64,000 bases of DNA from Micromonospora sp. NBC_01796. GTDB lineage: Bacteria; Actinomycetota; Actinomycetes; Mycobacteriales; Micromonosporaceae. Below are positions 9,336 to 20,000 of the stretch, piece by piece. Position 1 is the first letter of the stretch. Every line of letters starts with the position of its first letter. The notes below the pieces were generated by a model, which was not told where the DNA came from, made no database searches, and saw nothing but the letters and a program-made list of their open reading frames with translations. A program made the translations under genes and the position numbers. Location of the stretch: NCBI RefSeq assembly GCF_035917455.1, contig NZ_CP109078.1:5192001-5256000 (forward strand), read 5' to 3'.

Positions 9336-9683
9336 ATGGCCGAGCGGGCGCAAACCGCGGGCGGGGCGGCCCCGGATTCCGGCTCGTCGCCGGTGGATTC
9401 CGGCGCCGAACAGTCGGCGAACACAACGGCAGCGGAGACACCGCGGACGGCTCCGGCCGCCGACGGACCTCCGCCGGCGGTAACACCGGTCACACCGCCC
9501 AGTCCGGCGACCCTGGCGAAATGGGCGGCGGCCAGACGGGCACCGAGGCCGTCGGAGAACGGCGCGACGGCCCCGAACGGCGCGGCCGGATCCCACCTCC
9601 GGGTCGCGGAACAGACGAGTCCAGGCACCGCCGATCGCCGCGGGGAACGCGGCCGAGGGAGCGACGATGGCGAAGCCAGCTGA
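9336..9683 (+). CDS. Low-complexity ORF upstream of and overlapping dksA (possible displaced DksA N-terminus)
   Basis: A 115-residue ORF with its own start context (CTGGGGG 7 nt before ATG 9336) and a candidate promoter upstream. The product is Ala/Pro/Thr/Ser-rich with no recognised domain. Its last 17 bp overlap the dksA ATG in another frame. Codon use looks coding in the first two thirds and then turns Arg-rich, as if the true frame had switched. It may be a separate coupled ORF, or the long N-terminal extension of a DksA protein separated by a frameshift near 9620-9640. I cannot decide between these. Confidence 0.4.
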   Translation: MAERAQTAGGAAPDSGSSPVDSGAEQSANTTAAETPRTAPAADGPPPAVTPVTPPSPATLAKWAAARRAPRPSENGATAPNGAAGSHLRVAEQTSPGTADRRGERGRGSDDGEAS

Positions 9684-10089
9684 CACCAAGACCGCAGCGG
9701 GACGCAAGTCGGCGGAGAAGGCCACCCGCAGCCCCGCGGAGACGGAGAAGATCCGGGCCGCCCTGGCAGCCCGGCGTGACGACTTGCGCGCCGAGTACGA
9801 TCAGACCCTGAGCGAGATTACCGAGCTGCAGCGCGACCGGCTGACCGACTCGGCCGGGGACGACCAGGCCGACACCGGGACCAAGACGTTCGAGCGGGAG
9901 CAGGAGATCTCTCTCGCCAACAGCATCCTGGAGCGGATCACGCAGGTGGAACGGGCGCTGGAGCGGCTCGACGAGGGCGGCTACGGCTGGTGCGAGAAGT
10001 GCGGCAACCCGATCCCGGTGGAGCGGCTCGCCGCGTTCCCGTCCGCCACCCTGTGTGTCTCGTGCAAGCAGTTGGAAGAGCGACGCTGA
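9667..10089 (+). CDS. dksA: TraR/DksA family zinc-finger RNA polymerase-binding protein
   Basis: A 140-residue DksA/TraR-type protein predicted to insert a coiled coil into the RNA polymerase secondary channel and modulate transcription. After a Lys/Ala-rich N-terminus come a coiled coil (about 22-105) with an acidic turn (DSAGDDQADTGT) and a four-Cys zinc finger: CEKC near residue 112 and CVSC near 133. ATG 9667 has GAGGGAG 5-6 nt upstream. Open frame extends upstream only to 9484, so the reported start is the best available. lspA follows after about 100 bp. Confidence 0.9.
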   Translation: MAKPADTKTAAGRKSAEKATRSPAETEKIRAALAARRDDLRAEYDQTLSEITELQRDRLTDSAGDDQADTGTKTFEREQEISLANSILERITQVERALERLDEGGYGWCEKCGNPIPVERLAAFPSATLCVSCKQLEERR

Positions 10090-10193
10090 GCGACCGGCTC
10101 GGCGCGGCGGGCGCAACCCCGCCCGCGCCGGGCCGACGGGACCGCGTCGCCGAAAGGTGAGAGGCAGTCCCGCTGAACGTCGATGGGGAGCAG

Positions 10194-10859
10194 ATGACCG
10201 CAGTACGCCCCGCCGGGCCCGACACCGCCGTACCGAAGGTGGGTGTGGGCCGACGGCGGGCGATCACTATCCTCGTGGCGACCGCGGTCCTGGTCCTCCT
10301 CGCCGACCTCGGCACCAAGCAGTGGGCCCTGTCGGCCCTGACCCCCAGCGAGCCGGTACGGCTGTTCGGCGGCGCGGTCTACCTCACCCTGATCCGCAAC
10401 AGTGGCGCCGCGTTCGGTCTCGGCTCCGAGTACACCTGGGTCTTCCCGCTGGTCACCGTCGCGGTGGTGGGCTGGATCAGCTGGATGGCGACCCGGCTGC
10501 GTTCGCTGCCCTGGGCCATCTCCCTGGGCCTGGTGCTCGCCGGTGCGCTGGGCAACTTCACCGACCGGATCTTCCGGGCACCCGGCCCGTTCCTCGGGCA
10601 CGTGGTCGACATGGTCAGCCTCTTCGACCCGTACGGGCAGACCTGGCCGATCTTCAACCTCGCTGACAGCGCCCTGGTCAGCGGCGTGATCCTGGCGATC
10701 CTGCTCGAACTCACCGGCCGGCAGCGGGACGGCACCCGGGTCCGGAACCGCTCGGCCGGCGCCGACGACGGGACCGACCGGGACGCCTCCACCGAGACCC
10801 GGACGGCACCGGACAACCCGGACGCCGAACCGGGCAGTCGAGATCGGGATGTGCGATGA
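10194..10859 (+). CDS. lspA: Lipoprotein signal peptidase (signal peptidase II)
   Basis: LspA removes signal peptides from diacylglyceryl-prolipoproteins at the cytoplasmic membrane. The 221-residue protein has four hydrophobic segments and both catalytic aspartate motifs: GNFTDRI with Asp near residue 124, and FNLADS with Asp near 157. The NSGAAFG loop before them is also conserved. The C-terminal tail of about 45 residues is charged and disordered. The stop overlaps the next start (ATGA), so rluD is translationally coupled. Its partner lgt is in the same window at 54.7 kb. Confidence 0.95.
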   Translation: MTAVRPAGPDTAVPKVGVGRRRAITILVATAVLVLLADLGTKQWALSALTPSEPVRLFGGAVYLTLIRNSGAAFGLGSEYTWVFPLVTVAVVGWISWMATRLRSLPWAISLGLVLAGALGNFTDRIFRAPGPFLGHVVDMVSLFDPYGQTWPIFNLADSALVSGVILAILLELTGRQRDGTRVRNRSAGADDGTDRDASTETRTAPDNPDAEPGSRDRDVR

Positions 10860-11818
10860 CCTCCTCCACGTACGGATCGGGACCGGCCCGCGCGGTCGGC
10901 GACCAGCGGTCGCTGCCGGTGCCCGACGGACTCGACGGGATGCGCCTGGACCAGGCCGTCGCCCGCCTGTTCGGGCTCTCCCGGACCGCCGCCGCCACCC
11001 TCGTCGAAGGCGGTGACGCGCTGGTCGACGGCACCCCCCGCCCCAAGTCCGACAAGGTCAGCGCGGGTTCCTGGCTGGAGGTGACCCTGCCGGCGCCACC
11101 GGTTCCCCCGCAGGTCGTCCCGCAGTCGGTGGACGGCCTCCGGGTGATCTACGCCGACGACGACATCGTCGTGGTGGACAAGCCGGTCGGCGTCGCCGCC
11201 CACCCCAGCCCCGGCTGGACCGGACCGACGGTGATCGGCGGCCTGGCCGGCATCGGCCACACCATCGCCACCAGCGGTGCCGCCGAACGGCAGGGCGTGG
11301 TGCACCGGCTCGACGTGGGCACCACCGGCGTGATGGTGGTGGCCAAGAGCGAGCAGGCGTACAGCGCCCTCAAGCGGGCCTTCAAGGTGCGCGAGGTGGA
11401 GAAGCGCTACCACGCGGTGGTCCAGGGACACCTCGACCCGCTGCGCGGCACCGTGGACGCGCCGATCGACCGGCACCCCACCCACGACTGGCGGTGGGCG
11501 GTGATGGCAGATGGCAAGCCGAGCATCACCCACTACGACACGCTCGAGGCGTTCCCGGCGGCGAGCCTGCTCGACGTACGGCTGGAGACCGGGCGTACGC
11601 ACCAGATCCGGGTGCACCTGTCCGCCCTGCGTCACCCCTGCGTGGGTGACCTGACGTACGGCGCGGATCCGACGCTTTCCGCCAGACTCGGACTGGATCG
11701 GCAGTGGCTGCATGCCCGAGAGCTCAGTTTTCTCCACCCCCGTACGGCCGAAGAGGTTCGCTTCGTCAGCGACTACCCTGACGATCTGAAGAAGGCGCTC
11801 GCCGTACTGCGCGACTGA
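10856..11818 (+). CDS. rluD: RluA/RluD family 23S rRNA pseudouridine synthase
   Basis: Isomerises uridines to pseudouridine in RNA, probably 23S rRNA as in RluD. The 320-residue protein has an N-terminal S4 RNA-binding domain (about 22-80, [23 protein letters not shown]) and the synthase domain. The catalytic motif [16 protein letters not shown] places the nucleophilic Asp near residue 151. The [15 protein letters not shown] motif follows. It is coupled to lspA through an ATGA overlap, a very common pair. The exact uridine target cannot be told from sequence. Confidence 0.92.
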   Translation: MTSSTYGSGPARAVGDQRSLPVPDGLDGMRLDQAVARLFGLSRTAAATLVEGGDALVDGTPRPKSDKVSAGSWLEVTLPAPPVPPQVVPQSVDGLRVIYADDDIVVVDKPVGVAAHPSPGWTGPTVIGGLAGIGHTIATSGAAERQGVVHRLDVGTTGVMVVAKSEQAYSALKRAFKVREVEKRYHAVVQGHLDPLRGTVDAPIDRHPTHDWRWAVMADGKPSITHYDTLEAFPAASLLDVRLETGRTHQIRVHLSALRHPCVGDLTYGADPTLSARLGLDRQWLHARELSFLHPRTAEEVRFVSDYPDDLKKALAVLRD

Positions 11819-11866
11819 GCGTCGAAGCGACCACCATCGACCGTCCGACAAGGGGGAGTGCCGACC

Positions 11867-12946
11867 GTGCGTGCCGGCGACCTGCTGCGTCAGTTGGATC
11901 GACGCCTGCTCCCACCGCTCGCCCGGAGCCTGGCCCGGCTCGGCCAGGGGCCGCTGCGGATGCGGGTGCTCACCACCGCAGCCCTGCTCTCCTCGGTCGC
12001 CGTACTGGTCACCGCGGTCTGGGCGGCGGACCGGGGGCAGGTCGGTGGTGACCCGACGGTCGGCGAGGTGACCCGGGTCGGGGTGATCGAGGGGGAGTCG
12101 ATCCCCGGTTACGTCGAGTCCAGCCGGACCGAGTTGAAGGCGCTGGTCAACACACCGCCGACGGGTCCGGGCGGGCAGACGTACGCGCTGGTCACCTTCG
12201 CGGCGTACCTGGCACCGGACCGGCTGACCCCGATCATCTCGGACGTGTCCGTCTCGGAGGTCTTCGCCCGGGTGCCGCTGCCGCAGACCCAGACGGAACT
12301 CGTCCGCATCCCGGCCATGCGGATCCCGGACGACGTGCTCGCCGGGATGCGGAAGGTCGCCGAGCGCAAGGACCGGGAGGCCGCCGACTACCGGGAGCGC
12401 GCCGCCGGGCTGCCCGCCGACGGCGACCCGGAACTGCGCCGGCTGTACGACACCGGGGCGCAGGTCGCACTCGACGAGGCGACCGCGTACAACGAGCTCT
12501 GTTCGTGTGTCTACGCGGCCATCGTCCGGGCCGCACCGGCGGCGCTGGACCGGATCGCGGACCGGCCCGGGGTACGGGCGGTCGACCCGGCGCCGGAGGT
12601 ACGCCGCCTCGACCGGGCGGTGTTCACCCCGCCGCTGCCCGACCAGCTCGACGTGGCCCACCCACCGGCCGATGCCGGGCTGCCCGTCCCCTCGGCGACC
12701 GCCGGGCCGAGCACCGGCCCGGCCCCGGACCCCGCCACCGGGTCGCCGGTCCCGCCGACGCAGGCCCCGCCGCCGCCGAGTGTGAGTCCGACGACGTTCG
12801 AACCGACCGCCGGTCCGCCGTCGATTTCTCCGACGACCCCGGTCGTCTCGGTGGAACCGTCGTCACCGGTCCCGTCGGCGCCCCCGAGTCTGGTCGACGA
12901 TTACCTGGTGGAGCCCACGGAAGGTGGACTGGTGGCGGCTCGCTGA
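11867..12946 (+). CDS. Membrane-anchored protein of unknown function
   Basis: About 359 residues. One N-terminal membrane segment (residues ~33-53, VLTTAALLSSVAVLVTAVWAA) places the rest outside the cell. A folded part of about 190 residues includes a helical stretch (AGMRKVAERKDREAADYRERA) and a CSC pair, followed by a Pro/Thr/Ser-rich tail. GTG 11867 is chosen because AGGGGG lies about 10 nt upstream; GTG 11858 in the same frame overlaps that site. It follows rluD by about 48 bp. No family is recognised. Confidence 0.75.
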   Translation: MRAGDLLRQLDRRLLPPLARSLARLGQGPLRMRVLTTAALLSSVAVLVTAVWAADRGQVGGDPTVGEVTRVGVIEGESIPGYVESSRTELKALVNTPPTGPGGQTYALVTFAAYLAPDRLTPIISDVSVSEVFARVPLPQTQTELVRIPAMRIPDDVLAGMRKVAERKDREAADYRERAAGLPADGDPELRRLYDTGAQVALDEATAYNELCSCVYAAIVRAAPAALDRIADRPGVRAVDPAPEVRRLDRAVFTPPLPDQLDVAHPPADAGLPVPSATAGPSTGPAPDPATGSPVPPTQAPPPPSVSPTTFEPTAGPPSISPTTPVVSVEPSSPVPSAPPSLVDDYLVEPTEGGLVAAR

Positions 12947-13084
12947 GCGGCGACGGTCGCACCCGCGGGGTCAACGCATTGTCTGGCGAACCGGACACTG
13001 GTGTCGGCCCTCCGGTGTGGCCTTAATAGGGTTTGCCTCATAGCCTTGTCAGGCGGGGCACCGAGGGCGCTGGGAGGGCAAGCC

Positions 13085-14986
13085 GTGGACGGCACCGAGA
13101 CCGGCTGGAGCCGGCCGGCGGAACCAGCACCGCGTTGGCGCGCGTTGCTGGACCGAGCGCGGCTTGGCGGCGGTAGCCGCTCCGCTGAACAACCCGAACC
13201 GGAAGACCGCTGGGTGGAGGACCTTCGGGCCGCCGGCGCGTCCGCGGACCTCGGCGGCCCCCGATCCGGTGGTGGGCAGCAGGACTGGTCGGATGTCGGC
13301 CATCCCGCCGACGTCGGTTACCGTCCGGAGCCGGTGAACCCGGCCGGTCCGGGTTACGGACCGGATCCGGGTGAGTCCCGCTACTCCGTCCTCGACAACG
13401 GCTACCGGCAGGAGCCGGCGCAGCCCGGTGAGTCCCGCTACGCGGCCCTGGAGTCCGAGTACCGCCGGACCCCGATGGAGACCGACTACGGCCGGGCGGA
13501 GCCGGGCTACGGCCGGGCCGAGCCGACCGCCTACGGTCGCCCCGAGCCGGAGTACGGCCGCCCCGACGCGGCCGGTTACGGCCGGGCCGAGCCGGGCTAC
13601 GCCCGCCCGGACGCCGCCGGTTACGCCCGCCCCGAGCCTGACTACGGTCGGGCGGACCCCGCCGGCTACGGCCGCCCGGAGGCTCCCACCTACGGTCGCA
13701 CCGAGCCGGAGTACGGCCGGCCCGACGCGGCCGGTTACGGCCGGGCGGAACCGGGATACGGTCGCGCGGAACCGGCCGCCTACGGCCGCCCCGAGCCGGA
13801 CCACGGTCGCCCGGACGCTCCCGCCTACGGTCGCCCCGAGCCGGACCACGGCCGGGCCGATCCCACCGCGTACGGCCGGGTCGATCCCGGTTATGCCCCG
13901 GCCCGGTCCGGTTCGGTCGGCGCGGCCTCGGTACCGACCGCGGTTCCGCTGCCGACCGCCGGCCCGACGGCCGGACCGCCCCCGATCATCGCGCCGCCCA
14001 TCATCACCCCGGTCGTGCCGCCGGTGCCGGACCCGGTGGCACCCGCACCGGTCTCGGCGGCGGCCCGGGTCGCACCGGTACGCGGTGGTGCCGCCGTCCG
14101 GGGCGCCGCGGCACCCGCGAACGGCAACTCCTACGGCGCCCCCGGCCGGGTCGAGTGGCGGGAGGGCGCACCGGACGCCGAGGTCGACCGCGCGGTCAGC
14201 GTGCTGCGACGCGACCTCGGCACCCCCAGGGTGCTCGCCTTCGCCAACCCGAAGGGCGGGGTGCACAAGACCACCGCGACGGTGCTCGCCGCCGCCACCG
14301 TGGGCAGTGTGCGGGGCCGGGGGGTGCTCGCCTGGGACGACAACGAGCTGCGCGGCACCCTCGGGTTGCGCGCCGGCAGCGCCCGGCACGCCCGTACCAT
14401 CCGGCACCTGATCACCGACCTGGCCGAGGTCGAACTGCGCACCGGTACGGACCTGACCGGGCGGCTCGACGACTACCTGCGGCACGCCTCGGACGGGTCG
14501 TACAACGTGCTGGCGGGCGAGGAGAGCCCCCGGTTCGCGTCCCGACTGGACCAGCAGACCGTACGGCGGGTGCTCGACCTGCTGCGGCGTACCCAGGACG
14601 TGATCTGCGTCGACACCGGCAACAACGTGGAGAGCGTCAACTGGCAGACGGTGATCCAGGCCGCCGACCAGTTGGTGGTCACCACCGTGCCCCGCGAGGA
14701 CGCGGCGTTCGCGGCCGACTGGATGCTCGACCTGCTGCACGAGGTGGGCATGGGTGAACTGGCCGACAACGCGGTCACCCTGGTCTCCTGCCCCACACCG
14801 GGCCGGTCGCCGTTGCAGGCCGACCTGGAACGGCACTTCGCCACGCGTACCCGCGCGGTGGTCGTGGTCCCGTACGACCCGGCGCTGGAGAGCGGTTCGT
14901 CGATCGAGTACGGCAACCTCCAGCACGACACCCGGCAGGCCTGGCTGAAGGCGGCCTCGGTCATGATCGAGCCGTTCGCCCGCTGA
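13085..14986 (+). CDS. ParA/MinD-like ATPase with YGR-repeat N-terminus
   Basis: A 633-residue protein starting at GTG 13085 after GGGAGGG; the upstream in-frame extension has no ribosome site. Residues ~100-270 are about 18 short tandem units of the type YGR-(P/A)-EP or -DP. A Pro-rich linker follows, then a SIMIBI ATPase from about 365. The P-loop is NPKGGVHKTTAT, where a canonical ParA has KGGVGKTT; the second G is H. IRHLITDLAEVE, VICVDTGNN and the switch-like VVTTVPREDAAFAADW support a MinD/ParA relative. The role may be chromosome or protein positioning; partners are not visible. Confidence 0.85.
   Translation: MDGTETGWSRPAEPAPRWRALLDRARLGGGSRSAEQPEPEDRWVEDLRAAGASADLGGPRSGGGQQDWSDVGHPADVGYRPEPVNPAGPGYGPDPGESRYSVLDNGYRQEPAQPGESRYAALESEYRRTPMETDYGRAEPGYGRAEPTAYGRPEPEYGRPDAAGYGRAEPGYARPDAAGYARPEPDYGRADPAGYGRPEAPTYGRTEPEYGRPDAAGYGRAEPGYGRAEPAAYGRPEPDHGRPDAPAYGRPEPDHGRADPTAYGRVDPGYAPARSGSVGAASVPTAVPLPTAGPTAGPPPIIAPPIITPVVPPVPDPVAPAPVSAAARVAPVRGGAAVRGAAAPANGNSYGAPGRVEWREGAPDAEVDRAVSVLRRDLGTPRVLAFANPKGGVHKTTATVLAAATVGSVRGRGVLAWDDNELRGTLGLRAGSARHARTIRHLITDLAEVELRTGTDLTGRLDDYLRHASDGSYNVLAGEESPRFASRLDQQTVRRVLDLLRRTQDVICVDTGNNVESVNWQTVIQAADQLVVTTVPREDAAFAADWMLDLLHEVGMGELADNAVTLVSCPTPGRSPLQADLERHFATRTRAVVVVPYDPALESGSSIEYGNLQHDTRQAWLKAASVMIEPFAR
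13485..13895 (+). repeat. In-frame tandem repeats coding for YGR units
   Basis: Degenerate direct repeats, mostly 21-33 bp long and built on TACGGCCGGGCCGAGCCG-like words, encode 14 YGR, 2 YAR and 2 HGR motifs in the ATPase N-terminus. Synonymous variation keeps the peptide while changing bases, which argues for selection on protein rather than a recent DNA expansion. Confidence 0.85.
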
Positions 14987-15005
14987 GTCCCGGTTCGCCC
15001 GGCCG

Positions 15006-16799
15006 TCACCCGGTACCGGACGGCGCCGGAGCCGGCTGGGAGGCGTCGGCCGGTACGGGCGTGGGGCTGGTCGGGGCCGGTGTGCCGGCGGCGGGTGAGG
15101 TGGACCGGTCGGATCTCCCGCAGTCGTGCAGGCGGCCGTACGCCGAGCAGGTCCCGCCGTGCGGGTACCACTTGGTGTGGGCGATCCAGGCGAAGTAACC
15201 GGTGCTGTTGCGCCGGCTGTCCGGCATGTACTGGTCCGTCATCGCGGAACCGGCCGAGGCGAGCAGCAGCAGCAACGGGATGCAGATGATCCCGAACGGG
15301 ACGCCGGTGCGAGGTGTGGCCGCGGGATCCGGGCGGGCGGCCAGCCGTTCGCGCAGGGCGGTGAGCCCGAACAACAGCCCGAAGCCGGTGAGGATCAGCA
15401 GGCAGTAGAGCAGCACCATGGTCGTACGTGGATAGAGGCGTACGGTCAGGGTCTCCCACTGCTCGCTGGCCAGCCACATCCGCAGCAGCCAGGCGCTGAC
15501 CGCGCAGAGCCCGACCGTGACCACCACGGTCCGGCGCCAGCCGAACCAGAGCGCGAGCCCGAGCCCGACGACGAGCCCGATGGTGAACAGCCCCACCCCA
15601 CCGAGTTCACCCAGCGGTGGCCAGGCCGGTCCGGCGTCGGCCGGTCGGTCGTTGCGCCACATCGCGACGTACGCGGGCTCGGTGTCGGTGTCGAAGTAGA
15701 AGTAGTTGTCGGCGGTCCCGCCGGTGCCGGCGAGCAGTCCCCGCAGGTGCACCCAGGAGACCACCAGCAGGGCGGCGAGTGTCGAGGTGGCGAGCAGCAG
15801 GACCTTCGCCCAGGCCCGTCGCCACGGTGCCAGGAGCAGGAACGCGGCGGCCACCCCGGCGGCGCACCAGACGAACCAGCCGGAGTAGAGCAGGAAGAGC
15901 AGGCCCAGGCCGGTGCCGTAGGCCAGGCCGAGTCCGGCCGTACGCCGCAGGTCGAGCCCGGCGGTCCGGCGGACCGTCTGCAGGTAGCGGACCAGGACCG
16001 GGATCAGCATGACCAGGGTGATCTGCGGGTACGGCTTGACCGGCTCGATGAACGGCAGCATCGCGACCACGCCGATGCCCAGTGCCCAGACCGGGCGCAG
16101 GACCAGCCGCCAGGCGAGGTAGGCGGCCGGGCCGAACAGGGCGGTGCCGACGAGCTGGATCTCCTTGATGGCGAAGGCGTGGGACTGGTCGCTCACCTTC
16201 GCCCAGCCCCGGATCAGCCAGAAGATGGCCGGCGGGTAGTGGTTCGGCACGGTCTCGCCCCGCGTCATCCGGCCGATCCAGTCGAGGATCCAGGCGTAGT
16301 CGCCGCCGCCGGCCCACAGTCCCCACTCGGTGCCGCGCAACGCGACGTCGATGCCCCCGGCCACCAGCCCGGTGGTCAGTCCGGCGATGACCGCGCAGCC
16401 GACGGTGACCGCCCGGCCCCGCCGTGCCGGGTCGAGCAGCCGGTGGGCCAGGACCAGGGCGGTGACCAGCACGATGGCCACCACCGCGAACCGGAACTGG
16501 AGCGCGGCCAGACCGCTGACCTGCCCCTTGCGGTCGAGCGGGTCGACGTCGACGGTGCGGCTCCAGGCCAGGAACGCCACGGCGGTGCCGACGCTGGCGA
16601 CCGCCTCGATCGCGTACCAGGGGAGCCGGCGGGATCCGGCGGCGGCGATGCCGGTGCCGCCGGTGTCGCCCGGCCCGGTGGCCGAGGTCGCCGTGGTGCG
16701 GGTCTCCGGATGGTCCGTACGGACCGTTCCGGTCTGCTCCGGTGGGGCCACGACCTCCTGCCGCGGGTTGGGCACGACCGAGCTGTCGTGGGTTGTCAT
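15006..16799 (-). CDS. GT-C type membrane glycosyltransferase, probably arabinofuranosyltransferase (AftA-like)
   Basis: A 597-residue polytopic membrane protein with 11-13 hydrophobic segments. An acidic loop after the third to fifth segment contains [17 protein letters not shown]...NHYPPAIFW, fitting the GT-C fold of polyprenyl-phosphate-sugar transferases. The DY/NHYPP pattern and the Cys-containing extracytoplasmic C-terminal region recall AftA, which primes arabinan on cell-wall galactan in mycobacteria. Arabinose is a known wall sugar in Micromonosporaceae. The start ATG has GAAGGGGCAGG upstream. The acceptor and sugar donor are inferred, not shown. Confidence 0.6.
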   Translation of the reverse strand: MTTHDSSVVPNPRQEVVAPPEQTGTVRTDHPETRTTATSATGPGDTGGTGIAAAGSRRLPWYAIEAVASVGTAVAFLAWSRTVDVDPLDRKGQVSGLAALQFRFAVVAIVLVTALVLAHRLLDPARRGRAVTVGCAVIAGLTTGLVAGGIDVALRGTEWGLWAGGGDYAWILDWIGRMTRGETVPNHYPPAIFWLIRGWAKVSDQSHAFAIKEIQLVGTALFGPAAYLAWRLVLRPVWALGIGVVAMLPFIEPVKPYPQITLVMLIPVLVRYLQTVRRTAGLDLRRTAGLGLAYGTGLGLLFLLYSGWFVWCAAGVAAAFLLLAPWRRAWAKVLLLATSTLAALLVVSWVHLRGLLAGTGGTADNYFYFDTDTEPAYVAMWRNDRPADAGPAWPPLGELGGVGLFTIGLVVGLGLALWFGWRRTVVVTVGLCAVSAWLLRMWLASEQWETLTVRLYPRTTMVLLYCLLILTGFGLLFGLTALRERLAARPDPAATPRTGVPFGIICIPLLLLLASAGSAMTDQYMPDSRRNSTGYFAWIAHTKWYPHGGTCSAYGRLHDCGRSDRSTSPAAGTPAPTSPTPVPADASQPAPAPSGTG

Positions 16800-17066
16800 C
16801 CCTGCCCCTTCGACGCAACGCTACGGCTTCCTGACGGACTGCTACGGCTGGTTGGAGACGGTATCGCAGTCGGTGGCGAGTGCGGTGGAGGTCAAGGCGG
16901 CGCGGCCGACGGAAGCCGGATGTGTCTCTTCTCAAGGGGCCCGTGTCACCGGTGCCGGGCACCGCGCGAGGCGACTAGGCTTCTCGGTCTGGCGACCCCC
17001 GGACCGGCCACAGCTGGTGCCCCGGGTGGTCCCTGCTGTGCTGACGCTGAGGTGAAGGGGGTCCCG

Positions 17067-20000
17067 GTGTCTGACTCGTTCGTGCACCTGCACACGCACA
17101 CCGAGTATTCGATGCTCGACGGGGCGGCCCGGCTCAAGGAACTCTTCGCCGAGACCAACCGGCTCGGCATGCCCGCGCTCGCCATGACCGACCACGGCAA
17201 CCTGTACGGGGCGTACGACTTCCACAAGCAGGCGACCGCGGCCGGGGTGAAACCGATCGTGGGCCTGGAGGCGTACCTGACGCCCGGCACCGACCGGCGG
17301 GACCGGACCAGGGTGCGGTGGGCCGACGGTGGCGAGAACGACGTCTCCGGTGGTGGCGCCTACACCCACATGACCCTGCTGGCCCAGCACGCGGACGGGC
17401 TGCGCAACCTGTTCGCCCTCGCCTCCCGGTCGAGCCTGGAGGGTTACTTCTACAAGCCGCGCGCCGACCGGGAACTGCTCAACCAGTACGGCAAGGGCAT
17501 CATCGCGACCACCGGGTGCCCGTCGGGTGAGATCCAGACCTGGTTGCGGATCGGGAACTTCGAGAAGGCGTGCGAGTCGGCGGCGGAGTTCCGTGACATC
17601 TTCGGCGCGGACAACTTCTACCTGGAGTTGATGGACCACGGGTTGAACATCGAGACCCGGATCCGCAAGGACCTGATCCGGCTCGGCAAGACCCTCAACC
17701 TGAAGCCGATCGCCACCAACGACCTGCACTACACCCACGCCGCCGACGCCGACGCGCACGAGGTGCTGCTCTGCGTGCAGTCCGGGTCGACGATGGCCGA
17801 CCCGAAGCGGTTCAAGTTCGACGCCCGTGACTTCTACCTGAAGTCGCCGGCCGAGATGCGCGCGATGTGGGACGCCGAGGTGCCGGGCGCCTGCGACAAC
17901 ACCCTGGAGATCGCCGAGAAGATCGGTGACTACAAGGAGGTGTTCGCCTCCCGGAACCTGATGCCGCAGTTCCCGGTGCCGGACGGCGAGACCGAGGAGA
18001 CCTTCCTGCGCAAGGAGGTCATGCGCGGGCTCCAGCGGCGGTTCCCGGGCGGGGTGCCCGAGGACCGGCTGCGCCAGGCCGAGTACGAACTCGGCGTGAT
18101 TCTGAAGATGGGCTTCCCCGGCTACTTCCTGGTCACCGCCGACCTGATCGCGTACGCCAAGCGGGAGCGGATCCGGGTCGGTCCGGGCCGTGGTTCGGCC
18201 GCCGGCGCGCTGATCGCGTACGCGCTGGGGATCACCGAGTTGGACCCGATGGTGCACGGCCTGCTCTTCGAGCGGTTCCTGAACCCGGACCGCATCTCGA
18301 TGCCCGACATCGACATGGACTTCGACGAGCGTCGGCGCGGTGACATGATCCGGTACGCCACGGAGAAGTACGGCGAGGCCCGGGTCGCGCAGATCATCAC
18401 GTACGGCACGATCAAGGCGAAGGCGGCGATCAAGGACGCGGCCCGGGTGCTCGGTTACCCGTTCGCGGTCGGCGACCGGATCACCAAGGCGATGCCCCCG
18501 GCGGTGATGGGCAAGGACATCCCGCTCGGCGGCATCTTCGACAAGGCCCACCCGCGTTACCAGGAGGCGGCCGAGTTCCGGGCGCTGTACGACTCCGACG
18601 GCGAAGTGGCGAAGATCGTCGACACCGCCAAGGGGCTGGAGGGGCTCAAGCGCCAGTGGGGTGTGCACGCGGCCGGGGTGATCCTGTCCCGTGACCCGCT
18701 GGTCGACGTGCTGCCGATCCACAAGCGGGAGCAGGACGGCTCGATCATCACCCAGTGGGACATGGGTGCGTGCGAGACCATCGGCCTGCTGAAGATGGAC
18801 TTCCTCGGCCTGCGCAACCTGACGATCATGGACGACTGCCTGGAGTCGATCAAAGACAACCGGGGCATCGACCTGGTCCTGGAAGACCTGCCGCTGGACG
18901 ACAAGGCGACGTACGCCCTGCTCGGGCGCGGTGACACCCTGGGCGTGTTCCAGTTCGACGGCGGCCCGATGCGGGCCCTGCTGCGGTCCATGGCCCCGGA
19001 CAACTTCGAGGACATCTCCGCCGTCGGCGCGCTCTACCGGCCCGGCCCGATGGGCGCCAACGCCCACAACGAGTACGCCGACCGGAAGAACAAGCGCAAG
19101 CCGGTGGTGCCGATCCACCCCGAGCTGGCCGAGTCCCTGTCCGAGATCCTGGGCGACACCTACGGGCTGATCGTCTACCAGGAGCAGGTCATGGCGATCG
19201 CGCAGAAGGTGGCGGGTTACTCGCTCGGCGCCGCGGACCTGCTCCGCCGGGCGATGGGCAAGAAGAAGAAGGAGATCCTCGACAAGGAGTTCAAGCCGTT
19301 CGCCGCCGGCATGAAGGACAACGGCTACTCCGACGAGGCGATCAAGACCCTCTGGGACATCCTGGTCCCGTTCTCCGACTACGCCTTCAACAAGGCGCAC
19401 AGCGCCGCGTACGGGGTGGTGTCGTACTGGACGGCGTACCTGAAGGCGAACTACCCGGCCGAGTACATGGGCGCGCTGCTCACCTCCGTCGGTGACGACA
19501 AGGACAAGTCCGCCGTCTACCTGGCCGAGTGCCGGCGGATGGGGATCAAGGTCCTGCCGCCGGACGTGAACGAGTCCAACGCCCGGTTCGCCGCGGTCGG
19601 CGAGGACATCCGGTTCGGCCTCGCCGCCGTACGCAACGTCGGCACCAACGTGGTCGAGTCGATCCGCCGCTCCCGCAGGGAGAAGGGCCGGTTCACCGAC
19701 TTCTACGACTACCTGCGCAAGGTCGACGCGGTCGCCTGCAACAAGAAGACCATCGAGTCGCTGATCAAGGCGGGGGCGTTCGACTCGCTCGGGCACACCC
19801 GCCGGGGCCTGCTCGCGGTGCACACCGACGCGATCGACTCCTTCCTCGACCTGAAGCGAAAAGAATCGACGGGTCAATTCGATCTATTCGGCACGGTTTT
19901 CGGCGACGACAACCCAGTGGCCGCTGGCATCTCGGTAACGCCGCAGATCCCGACCAACGAGTGGGACAAGACCGACCTGCTCACCTTCGAACGGGAGATG

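Noticed and set aside
10379-12661. A 760-codon minus-strand open frame
   Set aside because: Antisense to lspA, rluD and the following gene.
13485-13895. Repetitive block considered as a CRISPR array
   Set aside because: The repeats are in frame, vary synonymously and have no constant repeat/unique spacer pattern; they encode YGR units.
15126-17066. Open frame upstream of dnaE on the plus strand
   Set aside because: It is in frame with dnaE but antisense to the membrane glycosyltransferase; composition is Gln/Glu/Pro/Arg-rich shadow. DnaE begins correctly at GTG 17067.
16932-19877. A 981-codon minus-strand open frame
   Set aside because: It is antisense to dnaE; very GC-rich third positions leave the opposite frame free of stops. 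The translation is His/Val/Arg/Gly-rich without domains and has no ribosome site.
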